Positions 12,001 to 24,000 of a DNA stretch of 55,792 nt are shown piece after piece. Numbering within the stretch: the first letter of the stretch is position 1; each line of letters begins with the position of its first letter. The position numbers and the translations under genes are program-made. Below the pieces are notes generated by a model. That model had not been told where the DNA came from, ran no database searches, and worked only from the letters and a program-made list of their open reading frames with translations. Location of the stretch: the NCBI GenBank assembly GCA_032718475.1, contig JAUCBJ010004827.1, forward strand, positions 1-55,792, in the 5' to 3' direction. The DNA comes from Nemertoderma westbladi. Taxonomy: Eukaryota; Xenacoelomorpha; Nemertodermatida; Nemertodermatidae.

Positions 12001-15000
12001 GAGTTGTTCTGTTCAATTAGTGCGGAGGTGAGTTGTTCTGTCCAATCAGTACGGAGGTGAGTTGTTCTGTCCAATCAGTACGGAGGTGAGTTGTTCTGTC
12101 CAATCAGTACGGAGGTGAGTTGTTCTGTTCAATTAGTGCCCAGGTGAGTTGTTCTGTCCAATCAGTACGGAGGTGAGTTGTTCTGTCCAATCAGTACGGA
12201 GGTGAGTTGTTCTGTTCAATCAGTACGGAGGTGAGTTGTTCTGTCCAATCAGTACGGAGGTGAGTTGTTCTGTTCAATTAGTGCGGAGGTGAGTTGTTCT
12301 GTCCAATTAGTGCGGAGGTGAGTTGTTCTGTTCAATTAGTGCGGAGGTGAGTTGTTCTGTCCAATCAGTACGGAGGTGAGTTGTTCTGTTCAATCAGTAC
12401 GGAGGTGAGTTGTTCTGTTCAATCAGTACGGAGGTGAGTTGTTCTGTCCAATCAGTACGGAGGTGAGTTGTTCTGTTCAATTAGTGCGGAGGTGAGTTGT
12501 TCTGTCCAATCAGTACGGAGGTGAGTTGTTCTGTTCAATCAGTACGGAGGTGAGTTGTTCTGTTCAATCAGTACGGAGGTGAGTTGTTCTGTCCAATCAG
12601 TACGGAGGTGAGTTGTTCTGTCCAATCAGTACGGAGGTGAGTTGTTCTGTTCAATTAGTGCGGAGGTGAGTTGTTCTGTCCAATCAGTACGGAGGTGAGT
12701 TGTTCTGTTCAATTAGTGCGGAGGTGAGTTGTTCTGTCCAATCAGTACGGAGGTGAGTTGTTCTGTCCAATCAGTACGGAGGTGAGTTGTTCTGTCCAAT
12801 CAGTACGGAGGTGAGTTGTTCTGTTCAATTAGTGCGGAGGTGAGTTGTTCTGTCCAATTACTGCGGAGGTGAGTTGTTCTGTTCAATTAGTGCGGAGGTG
12901 AGTTGTTCTGTCCAATTAGTGCGGAGGTGAGTTGTTCTGTCCAATTACTGCGGAGGTGAGTTGTTCTGTCCAATTACTGCGGAGGTGAGTTGTTCTGTTC
13001 AATTAGTGCGGAGGTGAGTTGTTCTGTTCAATCAGTACGGAGGTGAGTTGTTCTGTTCAATCAGTACGGAGGTGAGTTGTTCTGTCCAATCAGTACGGAG
13101 GTGAGTTGTTCTGTTCAATTAGTGCGGAGGTGAGTTGTTCTGTCCAATTACTGCGGAGGTGAGTTGTTCTGTTCAATTAGTGCGGAGGTGAGTTGTTCTG
13201 TCCAATTAGTGCGGAGGTGAGTTGTTCTGTCCAATTACTGCGGAGGTGAGTTGTTCTGTCCAATTACTGCGGAGGTGAGTTGTTCTGTTCAATTAGTGCG
13301 GAGGTGAGTTGTTCTGTTCAATTAGTGCGGAGGTGAGTTGTTCTGTCCAATTACTGCGGAGGTGAGTTGTTCTGTCCAATTACTGCGGAGGTGAGTTGTT
13401 CTGTCCAATCAGTACGGAGGTGAGTTGTTCTGTTCAATCAGTACGGAGGTGAGTTGTTCTGTTCAATTAGTGCGGAGGTGAGTTGTTCTGTCCAATTACT
13501 GCGGAGGTGAGTTGTTCTGTTCAATTAGTGCGGAGGTGAGTTGTTCTGTCCAATTAGTGCGGAGGTGAGTTGTTCTGTCCAATTACTGCGGAGGTGAGTT
13601 GTTCTGTCCAATTACTGCGGAGGTGAGTTGTTCTGTTCAATTAGTGCGGAGGTGAGTTGTTCTGTTCAATTAGTGCGGAGGTGAGTTGTTCTGTCCAATT
13701 AGTGCGGAGGTGAGTTGTTCTGTTCAATTAGTGCGGAGGTGAGTTGTTCTGTCCAATCAGTACGGAGGTGAGTTGTTCTGTTCAATCAGTACGGAGGTGA
13801 GTTGTTCTGTTCAATTAGTGCGGAGGTGAGTTGTTCTGTCCAATTACTGCGGAGGTGAGTTGTTCTGTCCAATTACTGCGGAGGTGAGTTGTTCTGTCCA
13901 ATCAGTACGGAGGTGAGTTGTTCTGTTCAATCAGTACGGAGGTGAGTTGTTCTGTCCAATTACTGCGGAGGTGAGTTGTTCTGTCCAATTACTGCGGAGG
14001 TGAGTTGTTCTGTCCAATTAGTGCGGAGGTGAGTTGTTCTGTCCAATCAGTACGGAGGTGAGTTGTTCTGTTCAATCAGTACGGAGGTGAGTTGTTCTGT
14101 TCAATTAGTGCGGAGGTGAGTTGTTCTGTCCAATTACTGCGGAGGTGAGTTGTTCTGTTCAATTAGTGCGGAGGTGAGTTGTTCTGTCCAATTAGTGCGG
14201 AGGTGAGTTGTTCTGTCCAATTACTGCGGAGGTGAGTTGTTCTGTCCAATTACTGCGGAGGTGAGTTGTTCTGTCCAATTACTGCGGAGGTGAGTTGTTC
14301 TGTTCAATTAGTGCGGAGGTGAGTTGTTCTGTTCAATTAGTGCGGAGGTGAGTTGTTCTGTCCAATTAGTGCGGAGGTGAGTTGTTCTGTCCAATTACTG
14401 CGGAGGTGAGTTGTTCTGTCCAATTACTGCGGAGGTGAGTTGTTCTGTCCAATCAGTACGGAGGTGAGTTGTTCTGTTCAATCAGTACGGAGGTGAGTTG
14501 TTCTGTTCAATCAGTACGGAGGTGAGTTGTTCTGTTCAATCAGTACGGAGGTGAGTTGTTCTGTCCAATCAGTACGGAGGTGAGTTGTTCTGTCCAATCA
14601 GTACGGAGGTGAGTTGTTCTGTTCAATTAGTGCGGAGGTGAGTTGTTCTGTCCAATCAGTACGGAGGTGAGTTGTTCTGTTCAATCAGTACGGAGGTGAG
14701 TTGTTCTGTTCAATCAGTACGGAGGTGAGTTGTTCTGTTCAATCAGTACGGAGGTGAGTTGTTCTGTTCAATCAGTACGGAGGTGAGTTGTTCTGTTCAA
14801 TTAGTGCGGAGGTGAGTTGTTCTGTCCAATCAGTACGGAGGTGAGTTGTTCTGTCCAATTACTGCGGAGGTGAGTTGTTCTGTCCAATCAGTACGGAGGT
14901 GAGTTGTTCTGTTCAATCAGTACGGAGGTGAGTTGTTCTGTTCAATCAGTACGGAGGTGAGTTGTTCTGTTCAATCAGTACGGAGGTGAGTTGTTCTGTC

Positions 15001-18000
15001 CAATCAGTACGGAGGTGAGTTGTTCTGTCCAATCAGTACGGAGGTGAGTTGTTCTGTTCAATTAGTGCGGAGGTGAGTTGTTCTGTCCAATCAGTACGGA
15101 GGTGAGTTGTTCTGTTCAATTAGTGCGGAGGTGAGTTGTTCTGTCCAATCAGTACGGAGGTGAGTTGTTCTGTCCAATCAGTATGGAGGTGAGTTGTTCT
15201 GTTCAATCAGTACGGAGGTGAGTTGTTCTGTTCAATTAGTGCGGAGGTGAGTTGTTCTGTCCAATCAGTACGGAGGTGAGTTGTTCTGTCCAATCAGTAC
15301 GGAGGTGAGTTGTTCTGTTCAATCAGTACGGAGGTGAGTTGTTCTGTTCAATTAGTGCGGAGGTGAGTTGTTCTGTCCAATCAGTACGGAGGTGAGTTGT
15401 TCTGTTCAATTAGTGCGGAGGTGAGTTGTTCTGTCCAATCAGTACGGAGGTGAGTTGTTCTGTCCAATCAGTATGGAGGTGAGTTGTTCTGTTCAATCAG
15501 TACGGAGGTGAGTTGTTCTGTTCAATTAGTGCGGAGGTGAGTTGTTCTGTCCAATCAGTACGGAGGTGAGTTGTTCTGTCCAATCAGTACGGAGGTGAGT
15601 TGTTCTGTTCAATCAGTACGGAGGTGAGTTGTTCTGTTCAATTAGTGCGGAGGTGAGTTGTTCTGTCCAATCAGTACGGAGGTGAGTTGTTCTGTTCAAT
15701 TAGTGCGGAGGTGAGTTGTTCTGTCCAATTAGTGCGGAGGTGAGTTGTTCTGTCCAATTACTGCGGAGGTGAGTTGTTCTGTCCAATCAGTACGGAGGTG
15801 AGTTGTTCTGTTCAATTAGTGCGGAGGTGAGTTGTTCTGTCCAATCAGTACGGAGGTGAGTTGTTCTGTTCAATTAGTGCGGAGGTGAGTTGTTCTGTCC
15901 AATCAGTACGGAGGTGAGTTGTTCTGTTCAATTAGTGCGGAGGTGAGTTGTTCTGTCCAATCAGTACGGAGGTGAGTTGTTCTGTCCAATCAGTATGGAG
16001 GTGAGTTGTTCTGTTCAATCAGTACGGAGGTGAGTTGTTCTGTTCAATTAGTGCGGAGGTGAGTTGTTCTGTCCAATCAGTACGGAGGTGAGTTGTTCTG
16101 TCCAATCAGTACGGATGTGAGTTGTTCTGTTCAATCAGTACGGAGGTGAGTTGTTCTGTTCAATTAGTGCGGAGGTGAGTTGTTCTGTCCAATCAGTACG
16201 GAGGTGAGTTGTTCTGTTCAATTAGTGCGGAGGTGAGTTGTTCTGTCCAATCAGTACGGAGGTGAGTTGTTCTGTCCAATCAGTACGGAGGTGAGTTGTT
16301 CTGTTCAATCAGTACGGAGGTGAGTTGTTCTGTTCAATTAGTGCGGAGGTGAGTTGTTCTGTCCAATCAGTACGGAGGTGAGTTGTTCTGTTCAATCAGT
16401 ACGGAGGTGAGTTGTTCTGTTCAATTAGTGCGGAGGTGAGTTGTTCTGTCCAATCAGTACGGAGGTGAGTTGTTCTGTCCAATCAGTACGGAGGTGAGTT
16501 GTTCTGTCCAATCAGTACGGAGGTGAGTTGTTCTGTTCAATTAGTGCGGAGGTGAGTTGTTCTGTCCAATTAGTGCGGAGGTGAGTTGTTCTGTCCAATT
16601 ACTGCGGAGGTGAGTTGTTCTGTCCAATCAGTACGGAGGTGAGTTGTTCTGTTCAATTAGTGCGGAGGTGAGTTGTTCTGTCCAATCAGTACGGAGGTGA
16701 GTTGTTCTGTTCAATCAGTACGGAGGTGAGTTGTTCTGTTCAATTAGTGCGGAGGTGAGTTGTTCTGTCCAATCAGTGCGGAGGTGAGTTGTTCTGTTCA
16801 ATCAGTACGGAGGTGAGTTGTTCTGTTCAATTAGTGCGGAGGTGAGTTGTTCTGTCCAATTACTGCGGAGGTGAGTTGTTCTGTCCAATCAGTACGGAGG
16901 TGAGTTGTTCTGTTCAATTAGTGCGGAGGTGAGTTGTTCTGTCCAATCAGTACGGAGGTGAGTTGTTCTGTTCAATTAGTGCGGAGGTGAGTTGTTCTGT
17001 CCAATCAGTACGGAGGTGAGTTGTTCTGTTCAATCAGTACGGAGGTGAGTTGTTCTGTTCAATTAGTGCGGAGGTGAGTTGTTCTGTCCAATCAGTACGG
17101 AGGTGAGTTGTTCTGTTCAATTAGTGCGGAGGTGAGTTGTTCTGTCCAATCAGTACGGAGGTGAGTTGTTCTGTTCAATCAGTACGGAGGTGAGTTGTTC
17201 TGTTCAATTAGTGCGGAGGTGAGTTGTTCTGTCCAATCAGTACGGAGGTGAGTTGTTCTGTCCAATCAGTACGGAGGTGAGTTGTTCTGTTCAATCAGTA
17301 CGGAGGTGAGTTGTTCTGTTCAATTAGTGCGGAGGTGAGTTGTTCTGTCCAATCAGTACGGAGGTGAGTTGTTCTGTCCAATCAGTACGGAGGTGAGTTG
17401 TTCTGTTCAATTAGTGCGGAGGTGAGTTGTTCTGTCCAATTAGTGCGGAGGTGAGTTGTTCTGTCCAATTACTGCGGAGGTGAGTTGTTCTGTCCAATCA
17501 GTACGGAGGTGAGTTGTTCTGTTCAATTAGTGCGGAGGTGAGTTGTTCTGTCCAATCAGTACGGAGGTGAGTTGTTCTGTTCAATCAGTACGGAGGTGAG
17601 TTGTTCTGTTCAATTAGTGCGGAGGTGAGTTGTTCTGTCCAATCAGTGCGGAGGTGAGTTGTTCTGTTCAATCAGTACGGAGGTGAGTTGTTCTGTTCAA
17701 TTAGTGCGGAGGTGAGTTGTTCTGTCCAATTACTGCGGAGGTGAGTTGTTCTGTCCAATCAGTACGGAGGTGAGTTGTTCTGTTCAATTAGTGCGGAGGT
17801 GAGTTGTTCTGTCCAATCAGTACGGAGGTGAGTTGTTCTGTTCAATTAGTGCGGAGGTGAGTTGTTCTGTCCAATCAGTACGGAGGTGAGTTGTTCTGTT
17901 CAATCAGTACGGAGGTGAGTTGTTCTGTTCAATTAGTGCGGAGGTGAGTTGTTCTGTCCAATCAGTACGGAGGTGAGTTGTTCTGTTCAATTAGTGCGGA

Positions 18001-21000
18001 GGTGAGTTGTTCTGTCCAATCAGTACGGAGGTGAGTTGTTCTGTTCAATCAGTACGGAGGTGAGTTGTTCTGTTCAATTAGTGCGGAGGTGAGTTGTTCT
18101 GTCCAATCAGTACGGAGGTGAGTTGTTCTGTTCAATCAGTACGGAGGTGAGTTGTTCTGTTCAATTAGTGCGGAGGTGAGTTGTTCTGTCCAATCAGTAC
18201 GGAGGTGAGTTGTTCTGTTCAATTAGTGCGGAGGTGAGTTGTTCTGTCCAATCAGTACGGAGGTGAGTTGTTCTGTTCAATCAGTACGGAGGTGAGTTGT
18301 TCTGTTCAATTAGTGCGGAGGTGAGTTGTTCTGTTCAATCAGTACGGAGGTGAGTTGTTCTGTTCAATTAGTGCGGAGGTGAGTTGTTCTGTCCAATCAG
18401 TACGGAGGTGAGTTGTTCTGTCCAATTAGTACGGAGGTGAGTTGTTCTGTCCAATCAGTACGGAGGTGAGTTGTTCTGTTCAATCAGTACGGAGGTGAGT
18501 TGTTCTGTTCAATTAGTGCGGAGGTGAGTTGTTCTGTCCAATCAGTACGGAGGTGAGTTGTTCTGTCCAATCAGTACGGATGTGAGTTGTTCTGTTCAAT
18601 CAGTACGGAGGTGAGTTGTTCTGTCCAATCAGTACGGAGGTGAGTTGTTCTGTCCAATCAGTACGGAGGTGAGTTGTTCTGTCCAATCAGTACGGAGGTG
18701 AGTTGTTCTGTTCAATTAGTGCGGAGGTGAGTTGTTCTGTCCAATCAGTACGGAGGTGAGTTGTTCTGTCCAATCAGTACGGAGGTGAGTTGTTCTGTTC
18801 AATTAGTGCGGAGGTGAGTTGTTCTGTCCAATTAGTGCGGAGGTGAGTTGTTCTGTCCAATTACTGCGGAGGTGAGTTGTTCTGTCCAATCAGTACGGAG
18901 GTGAGTTGTTCGGTCTAATCAGTGCGGTGGTGAATTGTTTGAAAATTCAACAGTCCTACTGACACTTATAGAGACCCACTGAAAGTCAGACAGACCTACA
19001 AACAGACAGACAGACCTACAAACAGATAGACCTACTGACTTTCAGGCAGACATACTGACTTTCAGGAAGACGAACTGAACTGGCTTTCAGGCAGGCCTAC
19101 TGACAATCAGACGGACGTACTGACAAACAGATAGACATACTGTTAGTCACAAAGACATACTGACAGACAGGCAGACCTTCTGACTGACAAACAGACTTAT
19201 TGACTACGACTACACTATATAATATTAAAGTGTCCGTTGCTAAGGCCTCGCTCGACAAGGGGTGGTGCGCTGTAAAACCGTTCACTGCTTAATTGAATTA
19301 AACTAATAAATGAGATTGTTTCATTGAATTTGGATGGGTATGGGTATGGGTGTGTTGTGTGGGCGATAAGAGTGGGCGTTTGTGTTATTTGATATTAGGT
19401 GTAGATTGGAGCGCGGTGAGTGAAGGAAGGCTACGTAAATCCCCCTAGCCAATTAAACGTGGTTTAGTTAGTTTTAGTGGGAATGGAAACTCATCTTGAA
19501 ACAAAATAGATTACTCCGATGTGAAACACCACAGCTGTTGGATTATAACTTGGGATTATTATCCGAGTAGCATCCAAGTTGTTTGTGTGTATGTGTGTTT
19601 GTGTGTATGGATTTATTCAATTATTATTATAAGTACATTTGTTACTACATGACTAGGTACAATTAATTAATAAGGTGTTGTTTACTTAAGTGTTGTTTAC
19701 ATAAGAGTTATTGTTTTTCATTCAACGTTTCATTTATTGTCGTCATGTTTCATTCACTCTGTCAAGGGTTTGGTTTCATGAGTGCTGCTAGTGAAAACGA
19801 TGAGTGTTAGTATAATAATTGTTGTAAATTAAAAATATATGAACCATTACACTAAAAAAGTACAGCCTTTATTTATTTTTTAATTTAACATAGTTATTGT
19901 TTAATATTGAAAATATTGAAAATATCGAAATGTTGTGATTTTTCATCAATCAATATAAGTTTTGAAATTTTCGGTCGATGTATCCTAATGGTGTGGACGA
20001 TGTATCCTAGTTGAGTGGTGTGGGTGGACGATGTAGTGGTGTGGACTATGTATCCTAGTTGTGTGGACGATGTATCCTAGTGGTGTGGGTGGACTATGTA
20101 TCCTAGTGATGTGGGTGGACGATGTATCCTAGTGGTGTGTGTGGACGATGTATCCTAGTGGTGTGGGCGGACGATGTATCCTAGTTGTGTGGGTGGACGA
20201 TGTATCCTAGTGGTGTGGGTGGACGATGTATCCTAGTTGTGTGGACGATGTATCCTAGTGGTGTGGACGATGTATCCTAGTGGTGTGGACGATGTATCCT
20301 AGTGGTGTGGGTGGACGATGTATCCTAGTGGTGTGGACGATGTATCCTAGTTGTGTGGATGATGTATCCTAGTTGTGTGGACGATGTATCCTAGTGGTGT
20401 GGACGATGTATCCTAGTTGTGTGGATGATGTATCCTAGTTGTGTGGACGATGTATCCTAGTGGTGTGGGTGGACGATGTATCCTAGTGGTGTGGGTGGAC
20501 GATGTATCCTAGTGGTGTGGGTGGATGATGTATCCTAGTGGTGTGGGTGGACGATGTATCCTAGTTGTGTGGGCGGACGATGTATCCTAGTGGTGTGGAC
20601 GATGTATCCTAGTTGTGTGGACGATGTATCCTAGTGGTGTGGGTGGACGATGTTTCCTAGTGGTGTGGGTGGACGATGTATCCTAGTGGTGTGGGTGGAT
20701 GATGTATCCTAGTGGTGTGGGTGGACGATGTATCCTAGTTGTGTGGGCGGACGATGTATCCTAGTGGTGTGGACGATGTATCCTAGTTGTGTGGACGATG
20801 TATCCTAGTGGTGTGGGTGGACGATGTATCCTAGTGGTGTGGGTGGACGATGTATCCTAGTGGTGTGGGTGGATGATGTATCCTAGTGATGTGGGTGGAC
20901 GATGTATCCTAGTGGTGTGGACGATGTATCCTAGTTGTGTGGATGATGTATCCTAGTTGTGTGGACGATGTATCCTAGTGGTGTGGACGATGTATCCTAG

Positions 21001-24000
21001 TGGTGTGGGTGGACGATGTATCCTAGTGGTGTGGGTGGATGATGTATCCTAGTGGTGTGGGTGGACGATATATCGTAGTGGTGTGGACGATGTATCGTAG
21101 TGGTGTGGACGATATATCCTAGTGGTGTGGGTGGACGATGTATCCTAGTGGTGTGGACGATGTATCCTAGTGGTGTGGGTGGACGATGTATCCTAGTGGT
21201 GTGGGTGGATGATGTATCCTAGTGGTGTGGGTGGACGATATATCGTAGTGGTGTGGGTGGACGATGTATCCTAGTGGTGTGGACGATGTATCCTAGTGGT
21301 GTGGGTGGACGATGTATCCTAGTGGTGTGGGTGGATGATGTATCCTAGTGGTGTGGGTGGACGATGTATCGTAGTGGTGTGGACGATGTATCCTAGTGGT
21401 GTGGGTGGACGATGTATGCTAGTGGGTGGCAATGTGTCATAGTAGTGTGGCTGGACGATGTATCCTAGTTGTGTGGACGATGTAACCTAGTGGTGTGGGT
21501 GGACGATGTATCCTAGTTGTGTGGGTGGACGATGTATTCTAATGGTGTGGACGATGTATCCTAGAAGTGTGGGTGGACGATGTATCCTAGTTGTGTGGAC
21601 GATTTATCCTAGTTGTGTGGGTGGACGATATATCCTAGTTGTGTGGACGATGTATCCTAGTGGTGTGGGTGGACGATATATCCTAGTTGTGTGGACAATA
21701 TATCCTAGTGGTGTGGACGATTTATCCTAGTGGTGTGGGTGGGCGATATATCCTAGTTGTGTGGACGATGTATCCTAGTGGTGTGGACGATGTATCCTAG
21801 TGGTGTGGGTGGACGATATATCCTAGTGGTGCGGGTGGATGATGTATCCTAGTTGTGTGGACGATGTATCCTAGTGGTGTGGGTGGACGATATATCCTAG
21901 TTGTGTGGACAATATATCCTAGTGGTGTGGACGATTTATCCTAGTGGTGTGGGTGGACGATGTATCCTAGTTGTGTGGACGATGTATCCTAGTGGTGTGG
22001 ACGATGTATCCTAGTGGTGTAGGTGGACGATGTATCGTAGTGGTGTGGACGATGTATCCTAGTGGTGTGGGTGGACGATGTATCGTAGTGGTGTGGGTGG
22101 ACGATGTATCCTAGTGGTGTGGACGATGTATCCTAGTGGTGTGGGTGGACGATGTATCGTAGTGGTGTGGGTGGACGATGTATCGTAGTGGTGTGGGTGG
22201 ACGATGTATCCTAGTGGTGTAGGTGGACGATGTATCCTAGTGGTGTGGGTGGACGATGTATCCTAGTGGTGTGGGTGGACGATTTATCCTAGTTGTGTGG
22301 GTGGACGATGTATCCTAGTTGTGTGGATGATGTATCCTAGTGGTGTGGGTGGACGATGTATCCTAGTGGTGTGGGTGGACGATGTATCCTAGTGGTGTGG
22401 ACGATGTATTCTAATGGTGTGGACGATGTATCCTAGTGGTGCGGACGATGTATCATAGTGGTGTGGACGTTGTATCCTAGTGGTGTGGGTGGACGATTTA
22501 TCCTAGTTGTGTGGGTGGACGATGTATCCTAGTTGTGTGGGTGGACGATATATCGTAGTGGTGTGGGTGGACGATGTATCCTAGTGGTGTGGACGATGTA
22601 TCCTAGTGGTGTGGGTGGACGATTTATCCTAGTTGTGTGGGTGGACGATGTATCCTAGTTGTGTGGATGATGTATCCTAGTGGTGTGGGTGGACGATGTA
22701 TCCTAGTGGTGTGGGTGGACGATGTATCCTAGTGGTGTGGACGATGTATTCTAATGGTGTGGACGATGTATCCTAGTGGTGCGGACGATGTATCATAGTG
22801 GTGTGGACGTTGTATCCTAGTGGTGTGGGTGGACGATTTATCCTAGTTGTGTGGGTGGACGATGTATCCTAGTGGTGTGGGTGGACGAGTTATCCTAGTG
22901 GTGTGGGTGGACGATATATCCTAGTTGTGTGGGTGGACGATGTATCCTAGTGGTGTGGGTGGACGATGTATCCTAGTGGTGTGGACGATATATCCTAGTG
23001 GTGTGGACGATGTATCTTAGTGGTGTGGACGATTTATCCTAGTTGTGTGGGTGGACGATGTATCCTAGTGGTGTGGGTGGACGATGTATCCTAGTGGTGT
23101 GGGTGGACGATGTATCCTAGTGGTGTGAGTGGACGATGTATCCTAGTGGTGTGGGTGGACGATGTATCCTAGTGGTGTGGACGATATATCCTAGTGGTGT
23201 GGACGATGTATCTTAGTGGTGTGGACGATTTATCCTAGTTGTGTGGGTGGACGATGTATCCTAGTGGTGTGGGTGGACGATGTATCCTAGTGGTGTGTGT
23301 GGACGATGTATCCTAGTGGTGTGGGCGGACGATGTATCCTAGTGGTGTGGGTGGACGATGTATCCTAGTGATGTGGGTGGACGATGTATCCTAGTGGTGT
23401 GGGTGGACGATGTATCCTAGTGGTGTGGGTGGACGATGTATCCTAGTGGTGTGGGTGGACGATGTATCGTAGTGGTGTGGACGATGTATCCTAGCGGTGT
23501 GCACGATGTATCCTAGTGGACGATATATGTATGTACTAGTATGTAGTAGGAAATTCTAATGTCTATTTTTTATAATAACTATTTGTTATATATGTATTTT
23601 ATTTTATGTATTTTCATTTTTAGCTTTGGGGAGTAAAGCTTACAGCGGCATTTCTGGTGGAAGTTTTTACTCACCTATACATTCACCCGCCGGTAAGTCT
23701 TGTTAGTTATGTTATCTTTATGCTAAAATACATTGCTCTTGTCAATTCAAAGAATCAGAGGGTGAGATTAATTTATTTATAAAATATAACCTGTTTAGAT
23801 TCCCATGTATTACACGTTCGTGGGGCCTTCGCGCAGCACGAGGCCCAGTTATGAGATACAAATTAAAATTGTGCGACTGTATCACAAAATCAGGTTATGA
23901 GAGATTAACCAACACCACCAATTAATCAAAGAAAGGGGGACAGTACGTGTTCACCCCTTTTAATCTGCACCCCCCCCCCCCCCCTCCCTTCCCACCCACC

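Noticed and set aside
8608-18945. CRISPR-like regular array
   Set aside because: Units are contiguous with no unique spacers, there are no cas genes, and the context is a eukaryotic intron.
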